Source: Streptomyces griseus subsp. griseus (GTDB taxonomy: Bacteria > Actinomycetota > Actinomycetes > Streptomycetales > Streptomycetaceae). Taken from it: a DNA stretch of 64,000 nt. How positions within the stretch are numbered: the stretch's first letter is position 1; each line of letters opens with the position of its first letter. Of this stretch, positions 17,154-26,161 are shown one piece after another. A program made the translations under genes and the position numbers. The notes below the pieces were generated by a model. That model did not search any database. It was not told the DNA's origin and saw only the letters and a list, made by a program, of their open reading frames with translations. The stretch spans positions 1-64,000 of the forward strand of contig NZ_JOJE01000056.1 of assembly GCF_000720255.1 (NCBI RefSeq). The letters are read 5' to 3'.

Positions 17154-18497
17154 GTGACCAGCTGGGTCGGCAGGACCGCCGTCGAGATCGCCGCCGCCGT
17201 GCGCGAGAAGCGGGTGACGCCGCGTGAGGTGGTGGCGGAGCATCTCACGCGGATCGAGCGGGTCGACGGCCGGGTGGGGGCGTTCCGCACCGTGCGGGCC
17301 GAGGCGGCGCTGGTCGAGGCGGACGAGGTGGGCACCCGGGCGGACCTCGCCGAACTGCCGCTCGCCGGGGTGCCGGTGGCCGTTAAGGACAACCTCGCGG
17401 TACGCGGGGAGTCCACCCGGGTCGGCTCGGCGGCGACGCCGGACACGCCCGCCGGCGACGACCACGTGACCGTGGCCCGGTTGCGGGCGGCGGGCGCGGT
17501 GGTCGTGGGGCTGACGAACGTGCCGGAGCTCTGTGTGTTCGGCACCACCGAGGGCGTCCACGGAACCGCCCGCAACCCTTGGGACACCACGCGCACGGCG
17601 GGCGGCTCGTCCGGCGGCAGCGCGGCCGCGGTCGCCGCCGGACTGGTGCCGGTCGCCCTCGGCAACGACGGCATGGGCTCCCTGCGCATCCCCGCCGCCA
17701 ACTGCGGCCTCGTCACCATCAAGCCGGGCCACGGACTGGTGCCGGCGGGGATGGGCGAGGGCGACTGGTTCGGCATGTCCGAGAACGGCCCGCTCGCCAC
17801 GACGGTCGGGGACGCCCGCCTGCTGCTGTCGGTCCTCGCGGACACCGACGTCGTACGCCGGGACACGCCCGGCACCCGCAGGATCGCCGTCTCGCTGCGC
17901 AGCCCGCTCGCCGGGGTCACCATCAGCCGTCCCTACGCGGACGCGGCGCGGGACGCGGCCGCGGTGCTGATCAGAGCGGGTCACCAGGTGCGGCGCGCCG
18001 ACCCGCCGTATCCGGCGTCGCTGGGCCTGACCGCGCTCGCGCACTGGACGGCGGGCACGGCCGTGGACGCCCGGGCGCTCGACCCGCGGCTGCTGGCCCG
18101 GCGCACCCGCGTGCACGCCGCCGTGGGACGGCGGTTCCTGCCGATGGTGCGCCGCGGCAGTGGCAGGGAGGCGCTGCGACGGCGCCTGGAGCCGTTCTTC
18201 GACGCGTACGACGTGCTGCTCACACCGGCGCTGGCCCGCCGCTCCCCGCAGGCGGCGCCCTGGCACGAGCGGGGCTGGGCGCGCAATCTGCTGGCCAACA
18301 CCGCCTACTCGCCGCTGACCCCGCCGTGGAACCTCACGGGCTGGCCGGCGATGTCCGTCCCGTTCGGGGCGCTCCCCTCGGGCGCGCCCTGCGCGGTACA
18401 GCTGGTGGGGCGTCCCGGCTCGGAGGCGGAACTGCTGGCACTGGCGGAGCGGTTGGAGGAGCTGCGCCCGTGGCGGCGGACGGCTCCGCTCGACTGA
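17154..18497 (+). CDS. Amidase signature family hydrolase
   Basis: 447 aa. The Lys-Ser-Ser triad of amidase signature enzymes is visible as Lys78 (PVAVKDN), cis-Ser152 in TAGGSSGGS, and nucleophile Ser176 in NDGMGSLRIP. The usual GGS before the nucleophile reads GMGS here. Cytoplasmic; it hydrolyses a carboxamide of unknown identity. The family includes GatA-like, indoleacetamide and nylon-oligomer hydrolases, and the absence of gatB/gatC neighbours argues against a GatA role. The GTG start follows GAGGAG. Confidence 0.9.
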   Translation: MTSWVGRTAVEIAAAVREKRVTPREVVAEHLTRIERVDGRVGAFRTVRAEAALVEADEVGTRADLAELPLAGVPVAVKDNLAVRGESTRVGSAATPDTPAGDDHVTVARLRAAGAVVVGLTNVPELCVFGTTEGVHGTARNPWDTTRTAGGSSGGSAAAVAAGLVPVALGNDGMGSLRIPAANCGLVTIKPGHGLVPAGMGEGDWFGMSENGPLATTVGDARLLLSVLADTDVVRRDTPGTRRIAVSLRSPLAGVTISRPYADAARDAAAVLIRAGHQVRRADPPYPASLGLTALAHWTAGTAVDARALDPRLLARRTRVHAAVGRRFLPMVRRGSGREALRRRLEPFFDAYDVLLTPALARRSPQAAPWHERGWARNLLANTAYSPLTPPWNLTGWPAMSVPFGALPSGAPCAVQLVGRPGSEAELLALAERLEELRPWRRTAPLD

Positions 18498-18527
18498 GGC
18501 CGGAGAGGGCGGACGTTTCGACACGTA

Positions 18528-18558
18528 GGCATGGGCGTGCGTGTCGCACGCCCATGCC
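18528..18558. terminator. Perfect 14-bp hairpin terminator
   Basis: GGCATGGGCGTGCG (18528-18541) pairs perfectly with CGCACGCCCATGCC (18545-18558) across a 3-nt loop. It lies between the amidase (plus) and the convergent small gene (minus) and could end both transcripts. Confidence 0.85.
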
Positions 18559-18586
18559 GTCGACGATCGCGAAGGGGTCCTGCCGG

Positions 18587-18760
18587 TCAGTCCACGCTGG
18601 GCAGGATGTGCGGCTCGGCGAGGTCGTCCTCGTAGCCCGCCAGGCGGATGGGGGCCGCGTGGGCCCACACGTCGAGGCTGCCGAGCTCGCCGCTGCGGCG
18701 GCCGGGGCGCTCCGGTCGATCCTTGGGGCGCTGTTCGCGATTCGTCTTCTCCGGTGTCAC
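18587..18760 (-). CDS. 57-aa small protein with strong ribosome site
   Basis: A short gene with GTG start at 18760 and TGA at 18587-18589, encoding 57 residues. AAGGAG sits 7 nt upstream of the GTG, among the best ribosome sites in the window. The N-terminal 22 residues are charged (VTPEKTNREQRPKDRPERPG). The C-terminal half reads SGELGSLDVWA, then APIRLAGYEDD and EPHILPSVD. There is no signal peptide, TM helix or Cys. I do not recognise a named family; the conserved-looking, acidic C-terminal half suggests a binding motif or a precursor-like peptide. A perfect hairpin follows its stop. Confidence 0.72.
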   Translation of the reverse strand: MTPEKTNREQRPKDRPERPGRRSGELGSLDVWAHAAPIRLAGYEDDLAEPHILPSVD

Positions 18761-19220
18761 CGCGCACTCCTTATGTGTCGGGTCACCCTCGGGGCGTACC
18801 GGCCAGTCTGCGTTCCTGCGCCTGACGTCCGCTCGGGTCTGGGTCGAAACAGTTCGGACGCGGTGGCGCCGGTAACTCGTAGGAGAGCAGGCCGCTGTGA
18901 ACCGGCGTGTCCCATGACGGACGGTGGGTGTGGGTAGGACCCGGTACTGCTGTCCGTCCGATACAGATTAACCAAATGAGCGGGCGGCCGCTCTATGGGG
19001 CTGAAAACTCGGTGTAACCACCGCAAGTCACACCTCTGCATAAGGCCATGAAGCGAACCCTTTTGCCGCATGATGCCCCGTTTGGAAGTCACCCGACCGG
19101 CCTACATCGGCCGAAACCGGCCGCCGTGAGGTGGGGCGGTTCAGGTGCCGTTGGCTCGGCCGAAAGCTCGCCATGATCTCCTGGCGTACCGCAACGGCTG
19201 TCTCGCGGGAGGACTGACGC
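18761..19220. other. Intergenic regulatory stretch
   Basis: About 460 nt containing the upstream region of the 57-aa gene (minus) and of the HD-like gene (plus). It is locally lower in GC (ATACAGATTAACCAAATGAG near 18961) than its surroundings, as expected for promoters. I see no further gene or clear operator. Confidence 0.45.
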
Positions 19221-19670
19221 ATGGAACTGCGCAGCGTCGAGGAGCTGATGGACCTGCTGTATGCCTGCCGGGGCGTGCGGGACGCCCCCGACCCGGCGGG
19301 CCGCTCGGTCGACCTGCACGAGCACGCGCTGCGGACGGCCGCGCTGCTGCGCAGAAGTCGCCCCGCCGACAAGGAGCTCCAGGTGTCCGGCCTGGTGCAC
19401 CCCGTCGGACGGCTGCTGCGCCCCGACGGCACGACGGCCCCGGGTCCCCACGCCGCCGAAGCGGTACGGGCGCTGCTCGGCCCGCGGGTCGCCCGTCTCG
19501 TACGTCATCACCCCGGACACGGCAGGTCCGGCGACGACGACCGGCTGAGCCTGCGCCAGGCCGCCGAGGAGGGCCGCCTCGCCGGCTTCGACGCCGGGGT
19601 GCTGGAGGACTGGCGCACGGTCCTGGAGCTGGTGGCGGCGCGCAACTCCCGCCTCGGGGCTGTCGATTGA
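19221..19670 (+). CDS. HD-domain-like protein with altered metal motif
   Basis: 149 aa. The pattern LHEHALRTAALLRRS, then GLVHPVGRLL, then a LVRHHPG-like third His segment follows the helical layout of small HD phosphohydrolases (for example the PhnZ/TmpB group). The hallmark His-Asp pair is His-Pro (VHPVG), so one core metal ligand is missing. It may be a binding protein or an inactive relative. A GGAGGA ribosome site precedes the ATG. The SDR gene 25 nt downstream is probably co-transcribed. Confidence 0.75.
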   Translation: MELRSVEELMDLLYACRGVRDAPDPAGRSVDLHEHALRTAALLRRSRPADKELQVSGLVHPVGRLLRPDGTTAPGPHAAEAVRALLGPRVARLVRHHPGHGRSGDDDRLSLRQAAEEGRLAGFDAGVLEDWRTVLELVAARNSRLGAVD

Positions 19671-19695
19671 GCGTGCGCCGTGAGACCGTACGCCG

Positions 19696-20511
19696 ATGAC
19701 GTCGTCGTACGGGTTACGCGGGCGGGCCGCTGTCGTCACGGGGGCCACGCGGGGCATCGGCCGGGCGGTCGCACAGGCCCTCGCCGACGCCGGGGCACGG
19801 GTGTGCGTGAGCGCGCGGGACGCGGACGAGGTAGGGCGCGCCGCCGCCGAACTGGGCGGGGTCGGCCTGGCCGGCAGCGTCGCCGACCCCGGGCACCCGG
19901 AGGCACTCGCCGGCCTGTGCCTGCGCGAGTTCGGCCGCCTCGACATCCTGGTCAACAACGCCGCGACCAACCAGCCCTACGGCCCTCTCATGGACGCCGA
20001 CCCGGCCGTCTGGCGCGAAGCCTTCACCGTCAACGTGGAAGCACCCCTGCGGCTGACGCAGTGCGCGTGGCACACCTGGATGCGCAAGCACGGCGGCACC
20101 GTGATCAACATCTGCACGGAGGGCGCGACCCATGTCGGCCCGGGAGTAGGCGCCTACGGCACCAGCAAGGCGGCCCTGCTGCACCTCACCCGGCAACTGG
20201 CGGGCGAGCTGGGCCCGGCCGTCCGGGTCAACTCCGTCTCCCCCGGCCTCGTACGCACGGAGATGGCACGGTTCGTATGGGAGCCGGGAGAGGACGAGAT
20301 CGCCTCAGGCCTGCCACTTGGCCGGATCGGAGAGCCGGAGGACGTGGCGCGGGCGGTGCTGTGGCTGGCGTCGGACGCGGCTCAGTGGATCACAGGAGCA
20401 GACCTGCTGGTGGACGGCGGCACGCAGGTGAGGGCTGCACGCGTCGCACGCCCAGGGGCGCGGGGAACGGCGCGAGAATCCCCCACAGCCCGCGCCCGCC
20501 CACCGGCCTGA
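19696..20511 (+). CDS. SDR family oxidoreductase with C-terminal extension
   Basis: 271 aa. TGATRGIG (residues 16-23), NNAA in the position of NNAG, and Tyr-x3-Lys in YGTSK are present. The catalytic Ser position, 13 residues before the Tyr, is Thr (NICTEGAT). The ordinary SDR ends near GGTQVR; the extra 25 or so residues (Arg/Ala/Pro-rich) are encoded by a common Streptomyces intergenic repeat (20454-20475), so the stop codon may have been displaced by that repeat. It is probably co-transcribed with the HD-like gene; substrate unknown. Confidence 0.85.
   Translation: MTSSYGLRGRAAVVTGATRGIGRAVAQALADAGARVCVSARDADEVGRAAAELGGVGLAGSVADPGHPEALAGLCLREFGRLDILVNNAATNQPYGPLMDADPAVWREAFTVNVEAPLRLTQCAWHTWMRKHGGTVINICTEGATHVGPGVGAYGTSKAALLHLTRQLAGELGPAVRVNSVSPGLVRTEMARFVWEPGEDEIASGLPLGRIGEPEDVARAVLWLASDAAQWITGADLLVDGGTQVRAARVARPGARGTARESPTARARPPA
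20454..20475. repeat. Dispersed GC-rich element, copy 1
   Basis: The minus-strand reading TCGCGCCGTTCCCCGCGCCC (plus CT) matches the core of the two repeats at 31201-31278 with one mismatch. It overlaps the 3' end of the SDR gene. Confidence 0.7.
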
Positions 20512-20517
20512 AACCTC

Positions 20518-22029
20518 TCACCACTTACCCGGCACGTAATCCTTCAGGAAGACCCCGTACACGTCCTCCCCCGTCTCACCCCGCACCACGGGGTCGTAGA
20601 CCCGAGCCGCCCCGTCCACCAGGTCCAGCGGCGCGTGGAACCCCTCCTCCGCGAGCCGCAGCTTGTCGAAGTGCGGCCGCTCATCCGTGATCCACCCCGT
20701 GTCGACCGAGGTCATGAGGATCCCGTCGGCCTGGAACATCTCCTGCGCACTGGTCCGCGTGACCATGTTCATCGCGGCCTTCGCGGCGTTCGTGTTCGGG
20801 TGCCCCGCACCCTTGTAGCCGCGCCCGAAGACGCCCTCCATCGCCGAGACGTTCACGACGTACGACCGACCGCTCGCCGCCCGCTTCGCCGCCGCGGCCA
20901 TCGCCGGCCGCAGCTTGCTGATCAGGATGAACGGCGCCGTGTAGTTGCACAGCTGGGTCTCGAGGAGCTCCACCGGGGAGATCTGCTCGATGGTCTGCAC
21001 CCAGGTGTTGGTGTCCACGACGTCGGGGACCAGCCCGCCCGCGTCGATGGCGGTGCCGTCGAGGTGCCGGGCGACGCTGGCGTTGCCGGCGACCAGGGCG
21101 AGGTCGGCGACCTTCTGCGCGTCGAGGCCGCTGGTGCCCAGCGGGAGCGCGGCGATACCGTCGACCGCGCCCGAGTTGAAGGCACCGATGACGTGGTGGG
21201 CGGGGAGCTCCCCGGCGGGCAGCGGGGCGCTCTCGCCCTCGACCAGGGCGGCGTAGGCGGAGGGCAGCCGGCGTACGGTCTGCGTCGCGTTGTTGATGAG
21301 GATGTCGAGCGGGCCCGCCTCGGCGACCTGGTCGGCGAGGGCGACGGCCTGCGCCGGGTCGCGCAGGTCGATGCCGACGACCTCCAGGCGGTGCATCCAG
21401 TCCGCCGAGTCGTCCATGGCCTTGAAGCGGCGGATGGCGTCCTTGGGGAAACGTGTGGTGATCGTCGTGTGGGCGCCGTCCCGCAGCAGCCGGAGGGCGA
21501 TGTACATCCCGATCTTGGCGCGGCCGCCGGTGAGCAGCGCCCGCTTGCCGGTGAGGTCGGCGCGGGCGTCGCGCTTGCTGCGGTTCAGGCGGGCGCAGTC
21601 GGGACAGAGCTGGTGGTAGAAGTAGTCGACTTCCACGTACCGGGCCTTGCAGGTGTAGCAGGAGCGGGGACGCTGGAGGATCCCCGCGATCTTGCCCTCG
21701 TCCGTGATCGACGACGGCAGGATGCCCTCCGTCTCGTCGTCGATGCGCTGGGCGGAGCCGGTCGCCGTGGCCTCCGTGACCGCCTTGTCGTGGGCGGTCT
21801 TGGCGGCCCGGCGCTCCTGGCGGCGGCGCTGCTTCACCGTGCGGTAGATGCCGGCGGTCGCCCGGCGCACGGCGATCGCGTCGGGGTGGTCGACCTCCAG
21901 CTTGTCGAGCTCGTCGAGCACACTGAGGCAGACGGCGAGCCGCTCCGGGTCGATGCCGGGCCCGTAGACCATCTCCTCCATGGACTCCGTCGACTCCATG
22001 GACGCCGAGCCGTCCTCTGTCACCGTCAT
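20518..22029 (-). CDS. SDR-like oxidoreductase with N-terminal zinc-ribbon extension
   Basis: 503 aa, about twice the usual SDR length. The N-terminal 150 residues include a basic helical stretch (KQRRRQERRAAKTAHDKA) and a four-Cys knuckle (CYTCKARY...LCPDCARL). The SDR domain begins at TGGRAKIGMYIA, with NNAT in the NNAG position. Two insertions surround it; SYVVNVSAMEG supplies the active-site Ser, while the Tyr-x3-Lys element is altered to HPNTNAAKAAMN, where the usual Tyr appears to be Asn. It may therefore bind nucleotide without classic SDR chemistry. It is a conserved actinobacterial architecture of unknown role and ends 6 nt from the convergent SDR gene. Confidence 0.85.
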   Translation of the reverse strand: MTVTEDGSASMESTESMEEMVYGPGIDPERLAVCLSVLDELDKLEVDHPDAIAVRRATAGIYRTVKQRRRQERRAAKTAHDKAVTEATATGSAQRIDDETEGILPSSITDEGKIAGILQRPRSCYTCKARYVEVDYFYHQLCPDCARLNRSKRDARADLTGKRALLTGGRAKIGMYIALRLLRDGAHTTITTRFPKDAIRRFKAMDDSADWMHRLEVVGIDLRDPAQAVALADQVAEAGPLDILINNATQTVRRLPSAYAALVEGESAPLPAGELPAHHVIGAFNSGAVDGIAALPLGTSGLDAQKVADLALVAGNASVARHLDGTAIDAGGLVPDVVDTNTWVQTIEQISPVELLETQLCNYTAPFILISKLRPAMAAAAKRAASGRSYVVNVSAMEGVFGRGYKGAGHPNTNAAKAAMNMVTRTSAQEMFQADGILMTSVDTGWITDERPHFDKLRLAEEGFHAPLDLVDGAARVYDPVVRGETGEDVYGVFLKDYVPGKW

Positions 22030-22201
22030 CGCGCTGCCGCTTCCCTGATCAACCCGCGCAGCGCTCCGACCGCGCCCGCCCTCGAACAGGCGATTTTAAC
22101 GGAGCGCCGGGGCACACCTCCAAACCCGCCCGCTGAGCGCGGTCGTACTCCCGACGCCGAGTGGAGCGCCCGGAGGTGCACGAGCCCGCAAAAGGAGGTG
22201 G

Positions 22202-23518
22202 TCAAGAGCCGCAGGCCGTGATGAGCGTCTCCACCTCCTCGGTCAGGGCGTGTGCGAACCGGTCCAGGTCGGGGACCGCCTCGGCGTCCGCGACGAGGCC
22301 GTAGTGGACGCTGCCGCGGTACGTCGAGATGGCGACCGCGAGTGACTGGCCGGCGGCGAGCGGGGCGTACGGGAACACCTCGGTGACCGGGTTCCCGCCG
22401 AGTTTCAGGCCGAAGCTGGGCAGCGGCACGCTGGTGACCAGGATGTCGAACCACAGCCGTGCGGCCTGGGCCGCGAGCGGCCCGCCGAAGCGGTGGCCGA
22501 GCGCCGGGACGTGGTCGGCGAGCAGGGCGACGGCGCCCGCGCCGCGGTTGGGTCCGGCGTCCTTGTTGCGGTCCATGGCGGCGCGCACCACCGCGAGGCG
22601 GACGAGCGGGTCGGGCTCGTGGACGGGCAGCCTCATCAGGTAGCCGGAGAGCCGGTTGCCCTGGGGATGGGCGGTGCGCGGGCGGCGCTTGGAGACCGGG
22701 ATCAGGGCGCGGGGCGCCACGCCGTCGCTGCCGTCGCCGCGCTCGTCGAGCCAGCGGCGCAGGGCGCCGGCGACGACGGCGATCGTGACGTCGTTGACGG
22801 TGCCGCCGACGACCTTGCGGATCCGGTGCACGTCGTCGAGGTCGACGACCACGCCGGCGGTGCGGCGGGTGCCGGTGGGCGCGGCGCTGAGCGCGGGGGT
22901 GGAGCGCATGCCGAGGGTGGAGACGGCGACGGAGGCCCCGATGTCGAGGGCGCGGCCCACGTCGAACAGGGCGCCGCGCACCAGCTCGGGCAGTCGGCGT
23001 ACGTCGGGCAGGAGCGGGCGCGGCGGCTCGGCGGGGCGGGGCCGGGGCGCGGGCAGGTCCATGGGATCGAGGACGGCTGCGGCGAGCGTCAGCGCCCGCA
23101 GGCCGTCGGCGAGGGCGTGGTGGAACTTGAAGAGCACGGCGAAGGAGGCGCCGTCCTCACCCGGCAGCACATGGGCCTCCCACGGCGGCCGCTCGCGCTC
23201 CAGCGGTCGTTCCATGAGGCGGCCCGCGGCGGCCTGGAAGTCGCCGGTCGGGGGGTGCAGCCGGACGTGGTCGAGGGGGTCGAACTCGGGGGCGGGTTCG
23301 CGCACGGCGCTGCCGAGGGCGGACGGGCGCCACACGTCCCGGATCCGCATGCGCAGTCCGGGGACCGCGGCGGAACGGGCGGCGAGCAGGTCCGCCGCGT
23401 GGGCACCGGCGGTGGGCGAGTGGGACGTGAAGACCCCGAGAGCGCCGAGGTGCATCGGGTGCTCGGCGGTCTCGATGTTCCAGAACGCCAGGTCGAGAGG
23501 TGCCAGTGGATCAGTCAA
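22202..23518 (-). CDS. Wax ester synthase/diacylglycerol acyltransferase (WS/DGAT)
   Basis: 438 aa. The N-terminus MTDPLAPLDLAFWNIET is typical, and the condensation-type active site HHALADG is at 133-139. A second conserved stretch, VGGTVNDVTIAVVAGALR, and the C-terminal GLVADAEAVPD are typical of the family. It uses acyl-CoA to make triacylglycerol or wax esters, the storage lipids of Streptomyces, at the membrane or lipid-body surface. It sits beside the glycogen genes, so the region groups two storage polymers. Confidence 0.93.
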   Translation of the reverse strand: MTDPLAPLDLAFWNIETAEHPMHLGALGVFTSHSPTAGAHAADLLAARSAAVPGLRMRIRDVWRPSALGSAVREPAPEFDPLDHVRLHPPTGDFQAAAGRLMERPLERERPPWEAHVLPGEDGASFAVLFKFHHALADGLRALTLAAAVLDPMDLPAPRPRPAEPPRPLLPDVRRLPELVRGALFDVGRALDIGASVAVSTLGMRSTPALSAAPTGTRRTAGVVVDLDDVHRIRKVVGGTVNDVTIAVVAGALRRWLDERGDGSDGVAPRALIPVSKRRPRTAHPQGNRLSGYLMRLPVHEPDPLVRLAVVRAAMDRNKDAGPNRGAGAVALLADHVPALGHRFGGPLAAQAARLWFDILVTSVPLPSFGLKLGGNPVTEVFPYAPLAAGQSLAVAISTYRGSVHYGLVADAEAVPDLDRFAHALTEEVETLITACGS

Positions 23519-23698
23519 GGGCTTGCCTCGCGTCGACGAAGGGTGGAGCAGCAGTCAATCGCTCTCGATCGATTACGGTCAAGCACGATCAAGCTACACA
23601 CAGTTAACATCCGATTAAGTAACAGATCTCGGCAGCCCCGGAGTCCCGCAGGCCACAGACGTTGCATCGTGTCGTGGCGGAAAACGATCGGTAGGGCG

Positions 23699-24919
23699 TT
23701 ACGACACGCGCTGGCCCTTGCCGAGCGCGATCACCCCGCCCTGGGAGACGGAGTACAGCTCCGCGTCCCGCTCCGGATTCACGCCGATCGTGGCGCCCGG
23801 CGGCACCTCGACGTTCTTGTCCAGCACGGCCCCGCGGACCACCGCCCCCCGCCCGATGTGCACGTTGTCGTGGAGGATCGAGCCCTGCACCACCGCACCC
23901 GGGTCGACGAGGACCCCTGGCGAGAGCACCGACCTCGTGACCTGCCCGCGAATCAGGCAACCCGCACTGATGATCGACTCGCTGGCCATGCCGCCGGCAT
24001 TGAAACGGGCGGGCGAGAGCTGGTTGGAGTGCGTGTAGATCGGCCAGCTGCGGTTGTAGAGGTTGAAGGCGGGCCGCTCGGCGATGAGGTCCATGTGGGC
24101 GTCGTAGTACGCGTCGAGGGTGCCGACGTCACGCCAGTAGCCCCGGTCCCCATTGGTCTCGCCCGGCACGTGATTGGCGCTGAAGTCGTACAACTGTGCC
24201 TCACCCCGTTGGGTGAGCTGGGGCAGGATCGAGCCACCCATGTCGTGCACCGAGTTCTCGTCCTCGGCGTCCCGCTGGAGCGCCTCGATGAGAGCCTTGG
24301 TGGTGAAGATGTAATTGCCCATCGAGGCGAAGACGCTCTCGGGGTCGTCGGGCAGCCCGGGCGGGTCGGCCGGCTTCTCCAGGAACTGGTCGACGCTCTG
24401 GCCGTCCGAGCCCGGGGTGATCACCCCGAAGGACGACGACTCGCCGCGCGGCACCCGGATGCCGGCCACCGTGACGCCCGCGCCGGCCTCGATGTGCTGT
24501 TCGAGCATCTGCCGGGGGTCCATGCGGTAGACGTGGTCCGCGCCGAACACCGCCACGTACTCGGGCCGTTCGTCGTAGATCAGGTTCAGCGACTGCAGGA
24601 TCGCGTCGGCGCTGCCCAGGTACCAGCGCGGGCCGAGCCGCTGCTGGGCCGGGACCGGGGTGACGTAGTTGCCGAGCAGGCTGGACATCCGCCAGGTCGT
24701 CGTGATGTGCCGGTCCAGCGAGTGCGACTTGTACTGCGTGAGCACGCAGATGCGCAGGATGTCGGCGTTCACGAGGTTCGAGAGCACGAAATCGACCAGG
24801 CGATACGTTCCGCCGAATGTGACCGCTGGTTTCGCGCGGTCCGCGGTCAGGGGCATCAGGCGTTTGCCCTCACCGCCCGCGAGTACGATGCCGAGCACCG
24901 AAGGTCCTCCACGACGCAT
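23699..24919 (-). CDS. glgC: Glucose-1-phosphate adenylyltransferase (ADP-glucose pyrophosphorylase)
   Basis: 406 aa from the ATG at 24919 with GGGGAG upstream; a GTG at 24934 is less likely. The nucleotidyltransferase domain begins [18 protein letters not shown] and includes [20 protein letters not shown] and FLEKP. The C-terminal left-handed beta-helix ([26 protein letters not shown]) is regulatory. It makes ADP-glucose, the committed step of bacterial glycogen synthesis. The adjacent glgA lies 50 nt upstream on the same strand. Confidence 0.96.
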   Translation of the reverse strand: MRRGGPSVLGIVLAGGEGKRLMPLTADRAKPAVTFGGTYRLVDFVLSNLVNADILRICVLTQYKSHSLDRHITTTWRMSSLLGNYVTPVPAQQRLGPRWYLGSADAILQSLNLIYDERPEYVAVFGADHVYRMDPRQMLEQHIEAGAGVTVAGIRVPRGESSSFGVITPGSDGQSVDQFLEKPADPPGLPDDPESVFASMGNYIFTTKALIEALQRDAEDENSVHDMGGSILPQLTQRGEAQLYDFSANHVPGETNGDRGYWRDVGTLDAYYDAHMDLIAERPAFNLYNRSWPIYTHSNQLSPARFNAGGMASESIISAGCLIRGQVTRSVLSPGVLVDPGAVVQGSILHDNVHIGRGAVVRGAVLDKNVEVPPGATIGVNPERDAELYSVSQGGVIALGKGQRVS

Positions 24920-24969
24920 GGCCGCTCCCCTCACCCAGGTTGACCCATGCCTGCCCCGTGTGACACGGG

Positions 24970-26121
24970 CTACGCCTGTTTGACGATCTCCTCGTACAAC
25001 CCGACCGTACGCCTGGCCACCGCGTCCCAGCCGAACTCTCGCACGGCGCGTTCCCGCCCGGCCTCACCCATCCGGCGGGCCTTGTCCGGATCGCCGAGGA
25101 CCGCGTCCAGCGCCTCGGTCAGACCGGACTCGAAGTCCTCGTCCGCGGAGACGAGCACCCCGGTCACTCCGTCCTCGACGACCTCCGGAATGCCTCCGAC
25201 ACGGGAGGCGACAACGGGCGTGCCGCAGGCCATCGCCTCCAGGTTGACGATGCCGAGGGGCTCGTACACCGAAGGGCAGACGAACACCGCCGCGTGCGTC
25301 AGGAGTTGGATCACTTCCGCGCGCGGCAGCATCCGCGGGATCCAGTACACGCCGTCGCGGACCCGGCTGAGCTCCTCGAAGAGGTCGCGGAACTCGCGGT
25401 CTATCTCCGGCGTGTCCGGGGCGCCCGCGCAGAGCACGACCTGCGCCGCCGGATCGACGTCCCGCACCGCGCGCAACAGATGCGGGACGCCCTTCTGGCG
25501 GGTGATCCGGCCGACGAACAGCACGTACGGGCGGTTCGGGTCGAGGCCGACCCGGGTGAGGGCGTCGGTGTCGTGGTCGGGCCGGTAGAGCGTGGTGTCG
25601 ATGCCGTTGTGCACGACGTGGACGCGGCCCGGGTCCAGCGCCGGGTAGCAGGCGAGGATGTCCTCCCGCATGGCGCCGGAGACGGCGACCACCGCGTCGG
25701 CGGCCTCGATCGCGGTGCGTTCGGCCCAGCCGGACAGCTCGTACCCGCCGCCGAGTTGCTCGGCCTTCCAGGGGCGCAGCGGCTCCAGCGAGTGCGCGGT
25801 CATCACGTGCGGGATGCCGTACAGGAGTTTCGCGAAGTGGCCGGCCAGATTGGCATACCACGTGTGGGAGTGCACCAGTTCGCGGCCCTCGACGGCGGCG
25901 GCGACGGAGAGGTCCACGGAGAAGGTGCGCAGCGCGTCGTTGGCACCGTCGAGGGCGGACCAGGGGCGATGACGTACGACACCCTCCGTGCGGCCCTCGC
26001 CCCAGCAGTGCACGTCGAGGTCGACGAGGGATCTCAATTCCCTTGCCAGAAACTCCACATGGACGCCCGCGCCGCCGTAGACATCCGGGGGGTACTCCCG
26101 GGTCAGCAGTCCCACTCGCAC
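24970..26121 (-). CDS. glgA: Glycogen synthase-type glycosyltransferase (GT4)
   Basis: 383 aa from the GTG at 26121 ([19 protein letters not shown]). The GT-B fold has an N-terminal [13 protein letters not shown] motif, [17 protein letters not shown] and the C-terminal E-x7-E donor site ([12 protein letters not shown]). This is the GT4 actinobacterial GlgA, which extends glycogen or makes maltose-1-phosphate from ADP-glucose. The in-frame extension further upstream lacks the family's sequence, so it is not used. It is probably transcribed with glgC. Confidence 0.93.
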   Translation of the reverse strand: MRVGLLTREYPPDVYGGAGVHVEFLARELRSLVDLDVHCWGEGRTEGVVRHRPWSALDGANDALRTFSVDLSVAAAVEGRELVHSHTWYANLAGHFAKLLYGIPHVMTAHSLEPLRPWKAEQLGGGYELSGWAERTAIEAADAVVAVSGAMREDILACYPALDPGRVHVVHNGIDTTLYRPDHDTDALTRVGLDPNRPYVLFVGRITRQKGVPHLLRAVRDVDPAAQVVLCAGAPDTPEIDREFRDLFEELSRVRDGVYWIPRMLPRAEVIQLLTHAAVFVCPSVYEPLGIVNLEAMACGTPVVASRVGGIPEVVEDGVTGVLVSADEDFESGLTEALDAVLGDPDKARRMGEAGRERAVREFGWDAVARRTVGLYEEIVKQA

Positions 26122-26161
26122 CCACAACCCCCAGTTCTCAGCGGCCGGTTCCCTTTCATGG

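Noticed and set aside
22493-24943. Very long plus-strand open frame opposite WS/DGAT and glgC
   Set aside because: Mirror of two genes with clear catalytic motifs; its own product is low-complexity and matches no family.
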